This document shows positions 25,141-37,900 of a stretch of 64,000 nt of DNA, one piece after another. Positions within the stretch are counted from its first letter, which is position 1, and each line of letters starts with the position of its first letter. This DNA is from Sialis fuliginosa (Eukaryota > Arthropoda > Insecta > Megaloptera > Sialidae): positions 29,388,001 to 29,452,000 of the forward strand of contig OY540810.1 in NCBI GenBank assembly GCA_961205875.1, read 5' to 3'. A program made the translations under genes and the position numbers. The notes under the pieces were generated by a model that saw only the letters and a list, made by a program, of their open reading frames with translations, made no database searches and was not told where the DNA came from.

Positions 25141-27408
25141 TTTTGTATTTTATTTCATCACAAATTGCGTTAGCTGCCTGTCACTCTATAAACAAGCGGT
25201 TTCTAACATTTTATGACTCGAGAGAAGCAAAATATATACACTCATAACTTGTTGAGAATCACTGATCTAGAGTAACGTGATAAAACTTTTTGAAAGCTTT
25301 TTTTTTAATCTTGCCAATCATTAACAAACTCAAAAGCTTGTCGGTATAGTTCCTTATACTGTTTTTGTGGATTTTTTTTATGTTTGGATATAAAACGACA
25401 ATTAAAATTTATTGATTGAATATTTTATATTTATTGTTCAGTAGTTAATATTTTGATTGCTAATATTTACAAATGTTGCTATTATATATTTTAGTCAGGG
25501 CCGTTAAAATTGTTTTAAGATATAGATTATATTTATATACTAAAATATAAAATTTTAATAAAAAAATGAACGATTTTTTTTTACATATTAATTATATTTT
25601 ATTATTATTTTTAGTTTTTCTATGTTTAAAAGGTAAGGTGAAAAACAAAACTTCATTTGCATTTTCATTTTTCTATTTTGTGATTAACATAAATATATGT
25701 ATAATAATAAAATACATGTATACGAGTTCAAAAATGAAAATAATTTAAAAAAAGTCATTAAAGTCATTGGGAGTAAATTATCATCTAGATTGACTACATA
25801 AATATACCCACATTACCCACTCCTACGTTCATCTCGTCAATCTTTATCTTCTTTATGATTAATTTTTACACGTGAGATTTTTTTTAATATTGAAATCGAT
25901 TTTATTTTAGCGAGTTGATGAGTAAATTCCTTAAAAAGTCCTCGTCTCTAAAGGTTATTTGTAGCTTGATGATATAAATTTATCGCATTAGCGAATGTAC
26001 ACTGTATAATTGTATCCAATTATATTTATGTAATTAATTATAACATTTCATTTTGAATGAAAGAAGTTCTGTGCATAGATCTCATAAAGTTGTTCTTATA
26101 CAATTTCTAAGGCCGGTCCTGGCTATATGAGTAGGTTATAATGAAACATCGAGTAATATATTCTTTATTTAACATTTATTGCGACGGTTTTTATATTTTT
26201 TATAATTTTTACACACTTATATCTACATACAGAAGGCTTGATTCGTACAATAATAAAACAATGATTAATGTACACTGTTAAAAAATATATATCCGTAAAA
26301 ATATCAGTGTAATACAAGAAATTGAAAATGATTTTAGGGTAGGTAATATTTTATATATTTTAGTATAGTTAATTATATAAAGAAGAAATGTCAGAGATAA
26401 AAAAATGTTTTTCAATTTAATGACAAATAAATAAGATTGAATTTTGATATTCTGGTACTTTTAGAATTTGAATTAGGCGTATTTGATATATAATGTAATG
26501 TAATCGATTTAGACTTTTATACAATTTTTTAACAGTGTAATCTTTTAGATTTCTTACATAGTAGTTTAGCACCTCTATCTGGATATTTCCATATTATTCT
26601 ATTAACATAAATAAATACATTTCATGATCTAACAATTTATGTTACAATTACCATTAAAAATACAAATTTTTATTGTTATCTTGAGAGGAATATAACAGTT
26701 TGATGTATGGTATTATAAACAACGAATAAATAAAATTAAATAAGTAAACTAACTCAATTAAATACAATTGAAATAACATTGTTCTTACACATAATCTTAA
26801 TAATTTTTGGTAATATATCGATATTTTACTTTTTAGAATTTTTATAATACTTGGGAGCTTTTATCGTACAGTTAGTTATTCGTAGATTTATTCGTCGTTT
26901 TTAATACCAGACATGTACAAATAAAATAATTTGTTAAACACAACTGTACACAGAACACTAATAAAGAATAAGTGTTAGTAATTTATGTTTTTTTTATTTT
27001 ATAAATTTAGAAAAAATGTAAGAGTAAGTATGAATTTCTTATATATTATTATAGATCTTATAAATTTCAGAAAAACTGTATATGAAAATAATTCTATTAG
27101 TGGTTATCTACAACAATTACTAGGGCTACAATTTTTGTACAGTCTTTCAAACTGATTCACATAGTAAAATTGATTCTAAATATCTATTTTGTAAATATTT
27201 AGCAAAGAAAATTTTCAATTGAGTGGTTTTATTAATTGAGCTATCCGGAGGATAAAGTCATTAACTACATATTGATTTTTTTTGAAATAAGAATATCAAT
27301 CAACTGTTTCTTTTGTGGAAATAGTTCTTTGGACATCTGAATAACACATTTCAAAAAAGTCATTTTCAAAAGTGGCAGTGTTGGATAAAATATATTATAT
27401 AACATATA
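25141..27408. other. 3' flank of the ODF3-like gene, no further gene seen
   Basis: Very AT-rich, with many AATAAA/ATTAAA-like words and no coding signal. GGCCGGTCCTGG near 26112 resembles a lone hAT end. Confidence 0.45.
25557..25562 (+). terminator. Possible poly(A) signal for last exon 4b
   Basis: This AATAAA lies about 415 bases after the stop of the distal last exon, in an A/T-rich stretch. Chance occurrence is likely enough to keep confidence low. Confidence 0.3.
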
Positions 27409-28236
27409 CAGGGTGTTCGCCAGAATCGAATGATCATTGCCAACTTTGTTATTATTGGAGCTAGAAGATCGGTTTATTGGTCAAAGTATCAGTATTTTTT
27501 CCGGGATGATTAATGGTGGTCTCAAAAAACAATTGAATTTCGAATTTCAGAGATATATTGAAATATACCGTTTTTTAAATGGAATACTCTGTATATTGTT
27601 ATTGGATTTTATAGCTAAGAATGTACTCTTATACATGTATTGTGGTAAAATTATTATAAAATAAGATGTAACAAGTAATAATAAACTAATAGAAATATCG
27701 AAAATAGTGTGCTATGCAAATTTAATAAAAACAAACAAATGATTAAATTTTTTAAAACAATAATTTTAGATATTTATGCCATTTTTTCGAAGATTTTTAA
27801 CGTTTTTGAATTTTATTGGTAAACAAAATATTATTATTATAATTAATTATAAGTTTTTATCAATGATACTCAAAAACGTTAAAAATCTGCGAAATAAGGC
27901 ATAAATACATGAAATTATTGTTTTAAAATGTTTTATCATTTGTTTATATTTTATTAAATCCGCATGTCACACTGTTTTTCGATATTTTTTATTAATTTTA
28001 TATCTGTAATAACTTGTTTTCTGTCCATTTCACCACCATGCATGTATACACTTTTATAAAAGAATATTCTTAACTATAAAATACATTAATAATATATAAG
28101 TTATTCCAATTGTTTTTTAGAGATCGCCATTATCTATCCCGGAAAAATACTGATACATTGGCCATTTAACCGATCTTCTAACTCCAATAATAACAAAGTT
28201 AACAATGATCACTAGATTCTGGCGAACACCCTACTG
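27409..28236. mobile_element. Fully palindromic Tc1/mariner-like foldback element
   Basis: The left arm starts CAGGGTGTTCGCCAGAATC and the right arm ends GATTCTGGCGAACACCC. Arms of about 400 bp match imperfectly right to the centre near 27830. TA lies on both sides. The frame at 27437-27664 lies in the left arm and is not a gene. Confidence 0.75.
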
Positions 28237-28874
28237 TAGATCTTTTAATTAAATCATTCAGAAGTCAAAATGACTATCACAGCGAAATCAATATTTTATT
28301 ATTAAAAAAAGATAGGTATATATTGAGCGATCGTTTATATTTATTGAAAAGTACTTACGTCCTACATTACTCTAGCTAGTAGGAAATTGTTACAAATGTA
28401 ATTAGTTACTTTGATATCTGAACGACTCAATTCATGTCATGTAATAATGATTTTTTTTATTAAATGTAGTAGGTAATAAAATACATAATTTAAAAATTAT
28501 TGATTTCTATAATAGAATAATACAAGACCACCACATAAGCCTTAAAGAATATACATACCTATCATTGAGCTTTCCAATGAGTATAGAATCAATCTTACTA
28601 CATTACACATATAGGTAATATATATGCATTTTTAGATAATATTAAGTGTTAGGTCCGTGCTTTTTAACGCATCTACTCAGGATGTGACGAAACTGGGTGT
28701 TCAGAAACAATAAACAAGTCCCAACAAGTATCTGCGCCATGTCTATTTGCGTCCAAAATTAGTTTACTTTACTCAATTACGTTGTTTGGAACGTGTAAAT
28801 ACAGTAGAAGTTCGATAATTTGTTACTGGTCAAAGTAAATTAACACCAGGACCGGAATAGTTGAAAATAATTAG

Positions 28875-29266
28875 TGGTGTATCGGAATTCCGACCCGAAA
28901 CTCACGATGTAGAATTAAAGTGAATATTTTAACGTTACTACTATTATATTTGAAATGCTTTATACATAGATTATTATCTTAAATTAATATAACATTATTT
29001 TATATGGTATTTCTTTAAGAGAATACATTAAATTATAAAAAATAGTGTTCTACATATTCTGTAATTTTTACAGCTTCGTAAAATTATCTGTATAGCATTA
29101 TTTTCGTTAAATTATTTGTGTAGCATACGTTCTTTTCGATCGAATCTAATTACATTTCTAGGGTCAATAATAATATAATATAAAAATAATAATAATAGTA
29201 GTGACGTTAAAATATTTACTTTAATTCTACATCGTGAGTTTCGGCCGAAATTCCGATACACCTCTA
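28875..29266. mobile_element. Second palindromic element with 11-bp duplication
   Basis: The inverted arms GGTGTATCGGAATT...CGAAACTCACGATGTAG (28876-28950 and 29182-29262) are flanked by the identical 11-bp AAAATAATTAG (28864-28874 and 29267-29277). Each arm ends inward in AACGT(C/T)ACTACTATTATT, shared with the element at 22290. It has no coding capacity. Confidence 0.65.
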
Positions 29267-29461
29267 AAAATAATTAGAGTACTGTATTAGATAATTTCAT
29301 AAGAAAAAACTAATGCCAAGAATACATAAGATCAATATTTAAAAAATCCTCCCCCCGTGTATCTGAAAACGATATTTCAGTCAATACCCTACGCTTGGAT
29401 AATTCATGTTATAAAATTAGATTTGAAATAATAAATTATAGCTACAAACAGAAATTCCTCT

Positions 29462-29698
29462 GGGGGTCTTCCATAAATTACGTCACACGTTAAGGGGGTG
29501 AGGGGGGGTCTACAAAGTGTCACAAGGGGGGGAGGAGTCAAAGATTCGTGAATTTTTTTGTGTTGATTTTGAGGACCTAATTATTGTTTAGAAATTTGTA
29601 TGACATCACAACATGGGGGGGTGTGACAACCTGTGACACCGTGGGGGTGGGGGTAAAAAAACAATGAAATTTGTGTGACGTAATTTATGAATGGTCCC
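29462..29698. mobile_element. G-rich MITE ending CATAAATTACGTCACAC
   Basis: The left end has CCATAAATTACGTCACACG and the right end has TTGTGTGACGTAATTTATG, with GGG(G)TC/GGTCCC at the tips. The interior has four runs of five to eight G on the + strand. This end sequence belongs to a widespread invertebrate MITE type, which is recognised from memory only. Confidence 0.65.
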
Positions 29699-30550
29699 TT
29701 GGTAGTAATTTTTGGTACTGTTGTTAAATATATAAACATTTTTGTCCAAGTTGGTCCGGTCCTAGTTATAAATATTGAGGCTATACTGCATTTTACGATA
29801 TTAGTTGAAACGCATTTTGAATGTTAAAAAATAAGCATATTTTAACAAAAGTGAATATTTTTATGAAAGTATAAAAATGAAATAAATGAATCTTATTTAA
29901 TTTTAAATATTAATGTTATTTTGATTAATTTATTTTCGTTTATCTTTTCGGTCCCAATTACATAGATATGTAAAATATTTAAATTCTACATAACAAAAAT
30001 TAAACAAAATATTTAATTAAAATAGCGAAGCTAAGCATCCATAAAGAAGATAAGAAATGCAATTTTTTTCGAAACATGTTTATATTTTAGTATGTTAAAA
30101 AAATCTGAATTTTTGAGTTGGAATGACTAGTTAATACTGAAAATATATTATTAAAACTTTTCTTATATTTGAAAATTTAATGATTATTTTGAAAATATAT
30201 ACACATATTTTCTTCACAAATTAATTCATACTTCAATGAACATTTATTAACCAGTTAGTGCCACTAAATTCAAATGTAAAAAAATTCAAATACATATAGT
30301 CATTTGTGGAATAGATATATATTATATAGTCAACAAATATTACAGTAGAGCCTCGAGTTATTGAAATTTAACGTACGCGATCTTTAAATTTTTTTATTTT
30401 TATATGTATAGTATAGGTATGTGTTTTAATTTGTTTTCAATATAATATACTCAAAAATACTTAAAAAAACGGGGAATGATTATTATGAATTTTTATTTGT
30501 AGGTATAGTTTATTTCATAACTCGAGAGACTTCTGATTTTAAATATTTTA

Positions 30551-30815
30551 TGTCCGGTATTATAAAGGAACTAGCAAATTTTCTAAATAGTAAACACTTT
30601 CAAATGGGGTATTAATTCTGTATTAATGGATTAGCTATGAAATTTAGAGCAGTGATTCTTAAACTTATTGTAACACAGTTGGCGACTCTGACGCGAAAAT
30701 TGTCAAACACTTCATAAAACTAAAGGAGAACTGTTAGATAGGTTCGAAACCTAATTTGAAAGTGCTTGTTAGCTAGCAAATTTTGCTAGCTCGTTTATAA
30801 TACCGGAACCGGACA
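30551..30815. mobile_element. Harbinger-type MITE, family TGCCCGG, copy 3 (diverged)
   Basis: The ends are TGTCCGGTATTATAAA and ACCGGACA, with TTA on both sides. The interior differs from copies 1, 2 and 4 and includes a nested GCTAGC inverted repeat. The right end is partly duplicated (accggaaccggaca). Confidence 0.8.
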
Positions 30816-31758
30816 TTAAACTTAAATTATACACTAGAAATTATTATACATCATTTATGATTCAACAATTATAAATAATTTTAAACAACAATGCATATTT
30901 ATATGCTTTGGCTTCAAACATACAAAAAATCAATAAAAAAGTGATATAAAATACTAACTTATGAAATCTACATTTTATAGATATTAAAAAAATATCGGTA
31001 TTTTAAGTTTCGCAATTCCGTTTTACTTTTTTTTCAATTTTTATATACACATACATACATATTTATATAATTTGGCAATGTGTATATACTTTAGTTTGAT
31101 ATTTCAAAGATTTGGTCTTTTCATGAGCAAACGTTTAATTTTTTTATACTAGTTTCACAACATTGCAAAATACATAACTTTTTAAGAATATTCTCTATCT
31201 TTTTGATATTCCATTTGGTATAATTTTCAAATTGACAATAAATAAATCTGATTAAGAAAAACTGATATAGAGAGTCAGATAACAATTATATGGTTAACCT
31301 TTAGTTTGCTCATTGAAAGAAAATTGATATATTTTTCCAAATTTAGTTAAATTGTAAATAAATACCCAATTTTTTTTAAATCACAGGTATTTTTCTGTAA
31401 ATAAATTATTTATCAAAAAAATAATATTGAAAGAAGAAACCATATTTCGAATTTATTTGAGGATAGAACAAATTAAAATACTTGTATTGGTCAATGTGAG
31501 CTATTATACAGTGCGCTCTCCGTTATTTGAAATTACACAATGATTCAAGTAAAATCATAACAAAATCCCCCTTGCCTACATATAAGAAAAAAAATTAAAG
31601 TTATTTTGAAAATTAAAATTTCACATAGAAAAAAAATGTGAGTGCCGGGCACTCGTGCTGTGATGTGTAAACAAATGTTACGCATTTGTTCCGCATTTTA
31701 AAATGATCCATGATAAATGTACCTACTATTTAAAATTGAAAATATATGTTATGTATAT

Positions 31759-31923
31759 GTATATGAGGAGGTAAGTTCCAAAACTCGTTCATTCCATTTT
31801 AAAAAATAATCCAAATGCAGTGAATTTTGAAAGAATTTTTGGCATTCTTTCAAAATCCACTGTATTTCGATTATTTTTTAAAATTGAACGAACGAGTTTT
31901 GGAATTCTCCTCCTCATATATAG
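31759..31923. mobile_element. Inverted-repeat MITE GAGTTCCAAAACTCGTT, copy 2
   Basis: It is an almost complete palindrome of 165 bp with arms GAGGAGGTAAGTTCCAAAAC and GTTTTGGAATTCTCCTCCTC, centred on GGCATTCTTTC. It shares its ends with the element at 21007. Confidence 0.75.
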
Positions 31924-32365
31924 TTTCAACCGATAATGCTCGTTGAAAATAGAGTTGACGTGCGACATCGCCCGCATTTAATATACACAAAATATTTTTA
32001 TGTAGAAACTAATTGAACTCTACAAAATGTACGTACATAATTTTGATGTATCTCTTATAGTTTTATCTCTATATAATCTTTTGAGTGATATCGTAGTTAT
32101 AATATATATAACGTATAGCACTTCTGAGACTTCAAGGAACACCTTGCTGCGGGTTTAATCATAATCGGTCCAGTATTTTTTATGTTAATAATATAGACCC
32201 AAGCAAGAGAAAAATGTCTCAAGAAGCATTATATTTGATAAATTTACTTATGTATACGATTTTGCTCTATATGTTTACACATCAAAAATATTGAGTCCTA
32301 TTTTAGCAGGTCATTTTGATTTATAAATGAACCGAAAAGAAAACTTAGATAAAAGTACAATATTT

Positions 32366-32890
32366 GACTGAATGAGTACGTTTACACAACGCTGTTATTC
32401 CGATTTTACTGTAACCGATGTAGTTAAACCGTTTTAAGCGGTACTGTTTACACATACGAGAATAAGTAATGCCAGCTAGAATTATAATTCCGATTTGAAG
32501 TACACTATAAGTTCCTAAAAAAGAAATCCCAATAATACAAAGTCCCACGAATCACGCTTTCTTTTGTTTCTTTGTCTCAGGTGTTTTACTCATATTTTAA
32601 CTAACGACGCTTTTTCAAATGTTAATGCAAAGTGTATTACGATAAAATCCCTATACACCGTAGATACTTTTTTTGGGGTTGGCGAAATAGATATAACTAT
32701 GTCCACGCAGTTTACACGCGTCTTTATTCCGTCTCAATTCCGGTTTAGTTATGTTATGCCTGTAGGTCAAGAGAAATAGCATGATTAAACTTGATTAATT
32801 ATGTCGGGTGTAATGCGCCATCTACACGAATTTTTACTACACCGGTTACAGTAAAACTGTAATAAGAGCGCCGTGTAAACGTACTCAGTG
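32366..32890. mobile_element. Inverted-repeat MITE GAGTACGTTTACAC
   Basis: The left arm GAGTACGTTTACACAACGCT and right arm GCGCCGTGTAAACGTACTC match, followed inward by TTTTACTGTAACCG(A/G)TG. GTTTACAC-type motifs recur inside. It is about 520 bp with no convincing coding sequence, although two short frames cross it. Confidence 0.72.
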
Positions 32891-33335
32891 ATAAAAATAC
32901 GTACATAAAAAAATGATATTGATCATTAGGTAATTTCATTGACAATGATTGATAAATTTCCTATCTATAAGTAATAAGGCTGAAGATGCGACATTCTGAA
33001 TTATAACGATCGAGTATATACTGAATGTAATCGGCAACCCTACCCTGTAGTCGTGTATCACTCTTTATTGTGCGTTGCCGTCGTAATGTCCATCTCACTC
33101 TTTATATCAATTGATTCAATATTAGAAACACTTAACAACCATCACTAACTGCTATTTTGTTATACACTAAATAAACGTCTGTACTAGTTACATAACATTG
33201 GAGTCGCTATTTGATACGGGTCTACGAAAACTTGCAGCAACCTCGTAAAAATTCACAGATGGTGAATTTACTCAAATCCTCGACGTTAATTTACAATAGT
33301 TTTGACTGTAAATTTACCGTCTGTTAGTTCACTGA

Positions 33336-33515
33336 CTTGAAAGAATTTGGTCTAACCCAAAAGTGCGATTGATAGCTGTGTTGTATCGTCTATGGATTTT
33401 AGCAATTAAGTTTCTACATAGTTTAAATCTATAGATAATATAATACATTTCAACTGTCCCTATACAGATTTTGGGTTGATTTTGGTTTAGATAAAATTCT
33501 TTATAATACATAAAT
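33336..33515 (-). repeat. Dispersed repeat GTATTATAAAGAATTTT, best copy
   Basis: On the - strand it reads GTATTATAAAGAATTTTATC onward, with internal CTATGTAGAAACTTAAT. Related copies lie at about 13093-13260 (+), 4437-4560 (+, diverged) and parts of 16164-16411. It is probably another Harbinger-like MITE family. Confidence 0.5.
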
Positions 33516-34372
33516 TTATCGATAGTCAACTGCAAACTCCTTAACAATACTGACAGTTACTTGTCACTAAATTATGTAATGACGGTTAATATACCGCGAG
33601 TTTGATATATTACATTATAATATCCTGATTTATTGATATTTAAAAAAAGACAATTCTTCAAAAAAGTGAAATTATGTATTAAAAAAAAGGAGAATCAATT
33701 TTTAATTTATTTTTAATGGAGTTTGTATTGGCAAATTGTCGTAGACCCTTTTAAATATTGGAGTCACTATTTCATTAATGAAGAACACAAATTTTTCGAT
33801 TACAGAATAACACATTTTTATACAACCAACAGATATATTAAAGTATTTTCTAGATTTTATGTTTTTTTGTTCCAAATTTCAAATAATTTCGGCGAGTTTA
33901 AAAAAAACTTATGCACACACACTTGATTTTTAACACTTTTCCAAAATTTCAATTAATATAATTTTTCCACATATTAAATAACATTTTTATAACTTTTCCA
34001 TAACGTTACAATTATTTTTTATAGTCTTATATTGACACATTTAATTTATTATAGTTATTTTCTGTATTGTTAATGATGACTATGTTTTTTTATATTTATT
34101 CAGTCAGTTGAAAATTATATATTTTTTCACTGTTTTTATTTAATATGTAATAAATAACATTCAACAATCCTAATGAAATGCACATTGATCTTATTTAGAT
34201 TATTTTATATTGAAAAGGTATATTTTGTCTAGATTTACCTATCACAAAAAAAAATACAGTCGTCCTGAAGTCATAACGAAAATATTTCAAAAAAATTAGT
34301 TATTTTTTTTATTTGTTTTTACTGATTTGGTATTTGTATGATATTTGTCGCTGTTGCTTTTGAATTACTATA

Positions 34373-34378
34373 TTTATT
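34373..34378 (-). terminator. Likely poly(A) signal of the membrane-protein gene
   Basis: An AATAAA on the - strand (TTTATT on +) lies about 104 bases past the stop codon, a typical distance. In AT-rich DNA it may still be chance. Confidence 0.45.
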
Positions 34379-34481
34379 CAATAACAAGAAAAATCTAAAT
34401 CTAGATTGTTGAACGTTAAAAACAAAACACAAACTATATAACAAGATCAACATTATAATTTTAAACACACAGAGGCACCAT

Positions 34482-34943
34482 TTAGAAAAGAGTTTCCTGT
34501 GAACGCGCTGCCATTTCGATATTGTTCAAAGACACAGTTCTCCCTGCTCTCCTGCAAGCGGCATCGCGTTCAGACAACTGTATTACCGACGGCACTTGAC
34601 TGGTCAACGTCTTTTCCGAGGCGTCATTAGACGCGTTCAGTCTTGGCGCAGTTACAGTTGTTACGTTCGAGTAGAAAGAAGATCCCGGAACAAGGAGACT
34701 GTTACAGTTGAGGAGATGGAATGACTTGGAGATCTTCATCGGTTTGGGCTCCGTGGTTTTAGTCTCCTCTTTACGGCGTACCGGAGGTGCGCTGGCACGT
34801 CGTCGCCACGCGTGCTCTTCTTTGGTTGTGTTATTGGTTTCGTCTTCCTCAACCTCCTCCAGAGTGCAGCTATCGTCGTTTTCGTCTTCTTCATATTCTT
34901 CGTCTTCCTCGTCTATTTCGCTGTCAGTGCTGAACTGGGTGAT
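34482..34943 (-). CDS. Membrane-protein gene, last exon E (acidic block, ETLF end)
   Basis: The acceptor is TTCACCGTAG, and 153 codons run to a TAA. The exon opens ITQFSTDSEI and moves into a block that is mostly Glu and Asp, then an Arg-rich WRRRASAPPVRRK segment. A Ser/Thr/Asn-rich tail ends QETLF. The last residues fit a class I PDZ-ligand pattern (T at -2, hydrophobic at 0), which is an inference. The + strand frame at 34708-35073 is a shadow of the acidic block. Confidence 0.85.
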   Translation of the reverse strand: MTQFSTDSEIDEEDEEYEEDENDDSCTLEEVEEDETNNTTKEEHAWRRRASAPPVRRKEETKTTEPKPMKISKSFHLLNCNSLLVPGSSFYSNVTTVTAPRLNASNDASEKTLTSQVPSVIQLSERDAACRRAGRTVSLNNIEMAARSQETLF

Positions 34944-37900
34944 CTACGGTGAAGTTATTATTATTAGAGTTATAAAAAATTATAATCATTGGTATATGGA
35001 AGTGTTTCCTAAACTTAGGACTGGATTAAGTATTATAATTTATTCGTGGGTCAATAGTCTTCGTTTACATTAAATATTCGTGGACAGTTTTGTTTGGAAA
35101 TTTTCACCTTCTCAGCGATTGAGAAAAACATACTTTCAAAATATAAAAAATTTTGAAATGAACAAAGAAATCAATAAATGATTTTGTAGGACTTTACGAG
35201 TAATCAGCTCTACAAATTAGAGTTAATTGTAATCCAAATATAGTTGCAGTCCGGATGTAGTACGTGGGCTGGCCTTTGAGTACGCTTGGTCGATAATTAT
35301 AAATTATACTCTTACAAGAATTATAAAAGTATTAAGCCTAATTTACATGAGACAAGCACTCGGTCGAGCACCAATATTGACCGAGTAAACGTCTACTTGC
35401 ATTCTATTCGCTGGCCCGAGTGTTCCCCCCCCACTGGAATTACAGTACATTCTAGTGGGGGGTTTAAACCGCCAGCCGAGTACAGTACAGTACATTTTAG
35501 TGGAGTGGGGGTGGGGAGGGGGGGATAGCACTCGGTCCAGTGAATAGAAACGGGTTTTATTCACTCGTTCGCTCATTTCACTCGTCTGATCTCTCAGTAC
35601 AGTACTGTGTGTTTAGATTGGTCAAGTACTCGACCCAGCTTACTGTCTCGGACAAGTGCTCGTCCCATATAAACTAGGCATTACAAACGAACCTCATCAT
35701 CCGTATCTGGCCCCTCGTCAACAAACACTGAATCTGAACCGAATGTGTGTGCCTCGATTTCGTGCGAGCAGTCGAGCGCTGAGCTGGCGCAACTACTGAT
35801 TGTGGCAAGCGGTGCTAGTCGTTGGGGCACTGCCAAGCCTACCACTCCCACAGGACCTACAGGATCGTTGTACAGGGTACGCTCGCTACCGCACGGTGAT
35901 GCATCTGGTGTAGGTTGGATCACCTGTAGAAAAATATAAATACTTGTCATAATATGGAACACAGTAGATGTATTCAGGGTGGTATATTTTCTCAGTATGA
36001 TACAAGTCGTCGAAATGCCGCCCCTTAAATGTTTTTTTTTTAAATAACCTTTGCTTGTGATTTAAAAAAAATTGCACAAAAAGTACGAATACTATTTGTA
36101 TTTTGAAAATATAAACAACTTTAAAATAATGATATCAATGATCAACTACAACAATCTACTACAGTTTTATCCTTTTATAACTTTAACTTTAGCAAATTCG
36201 TTAATTATGGATGTGTAGTTTAGAGTGGCAGTCAATGTAGATTCAATAGAAATTAAGGACAGATTTCTAAATTTTGTTTTAGTACAGTTAGGTTTTAATA
36301 AGGAAAAATGGAAAGAAAAGAAATACCTTCTGAAATGGCCTCAGAAATAATTAATCTTTAAGAAACCGAAGAATCCCTAGTCGGTACTGGGGAGCTTTAG
36401 CCAGTATTTTGATTTAAAGTGGGGCGCGCCAAATAAGCGACGAAGCTAGTGTTGATTTTGATCACTTACCGGCTTATCGTGTTCTACAAGCAAAGTTTAT
36501 GAAAATCGGATAATATATGTATGAAAATCGGATAATATATGTATGTCTCATATAATGTCAACATGTAATTTTTTTAATTATGAAGGAGGGAAACTATCCA
36601 TAAACAGCTTTGAACGGTCGCATATTGCTAATGCTTTAAAAAATAGATTGGTTTTTCTAGTAGGTTATATTTACTATTGTTCATATGGGCAGGCCCGGAC
36701 TTAGAAATTTGCCGCCCCTAGGCAGTTGCAAAAATTGCCCCCCCCCCCCCCCCCCCCTCGAAACTAACAGTTTAAGTCATAGATGTCAAAATATAAAACT
36801 CAGGATCATTTTTTTTTGGTTGCGTCAGTTTCAAATTTTGTAAATTTTTATCAAGTTACATTAGGAAACATAAAAACTGAATACCTTTTTTATTTTTTTG
36901 TCATGCTTGAGTTACATGTATCAGAGTTGGGCATCAGACGATTAATTTTTTTAGTCGATTGAAAAATTGACGAATAACGAATAAACCGCACATTATTCGC
37001 AACTAACGAATAAAAATATAGTTATTCGTAATCACGAGTACTCACGAATAACGATTGATTAGTTTTTATTCGTAAGATCTTCGATTAACGAATAATCATT
37101 CGTTAGTTTCAGATTTTTCTAACTAAAAAAATACGAATAAACTATTACTACCTGTACTTTGGCGTAATAATATAATTATGATGCATGATGGGGGTTATTG
37201 TCACTTCTTGAATTAATTTTTTTTTAAGTCCAGTCACGTATTTAGTGATATTTTAGACCCGTATTGTTAAAATAACAAATAATACACATATACTAAATAG
37301 AAACCTTGCTTATAATTTAATAAATTAAAAAAAAATTGTACAGAAGAGTATTGAGTGATATTTGAGGCCCGTGTATTAAATTAATTAATAAACTCACAAC
37401 TCGCCCCCTGTCACAGATGAAGGGTTGCAACTGGTTTCATTCGATCCGGCGGGAAAAATACTTCGGGATTCTAGGGGATTGGGGGGCAAAACAACCCTCT
37501 ATCTAGCACAGGAGTCGAGATATTTACGATTTTCTGTAATGAATACCATAAGTAGCGAAACAGAAAATTTCAATATTTACAATAAATACAGCATAGAAAC
37601 ATAAGATATTATTATTAAATTTAATAAAATGAAAAAAAAGTACAGACACGTATTTAGTGATATTTTAGGCCCGTATTGTTAAAAGAACAAATACACATAT
37701 ACTAAATAGAAACCTTGCTTATAATTTAATTAATTTAAAAAAATTGTACAGAAGCGTATTAAGTGATATTTGAGGCCCGTGTATTAAATTAATTAATAAA
37801 CTCACAACTCGCCCCCTGTCACAGATGAAGAGTTGCAACTGGTTTTATTCGATCCGGCGGGAAAAATACTTCGGGATTCTAGAGGATTCTATTAAATTAA

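Larger units (their letters stand above)
29699..34372. other. Intergenic gap between the convergent genes
   Basis: It contains the MITEs at 30551, 31759 and 32366 and the repeat at 33336. TACAGTAGAGCCTCGAGTTA (30341) and TACAGTGCGCTCTCCGTTAT (31507) are single pogo-like ends without partners. No coding exon is seen. Confidence 0.45.

Noticed and set aside
35286-35576. Open frames of 80 and 77 codons on opposite strands
   Set aside because: Both lie in the GC-rich palindromic MITE inserted in an intron. They have no flanking splice or start context.
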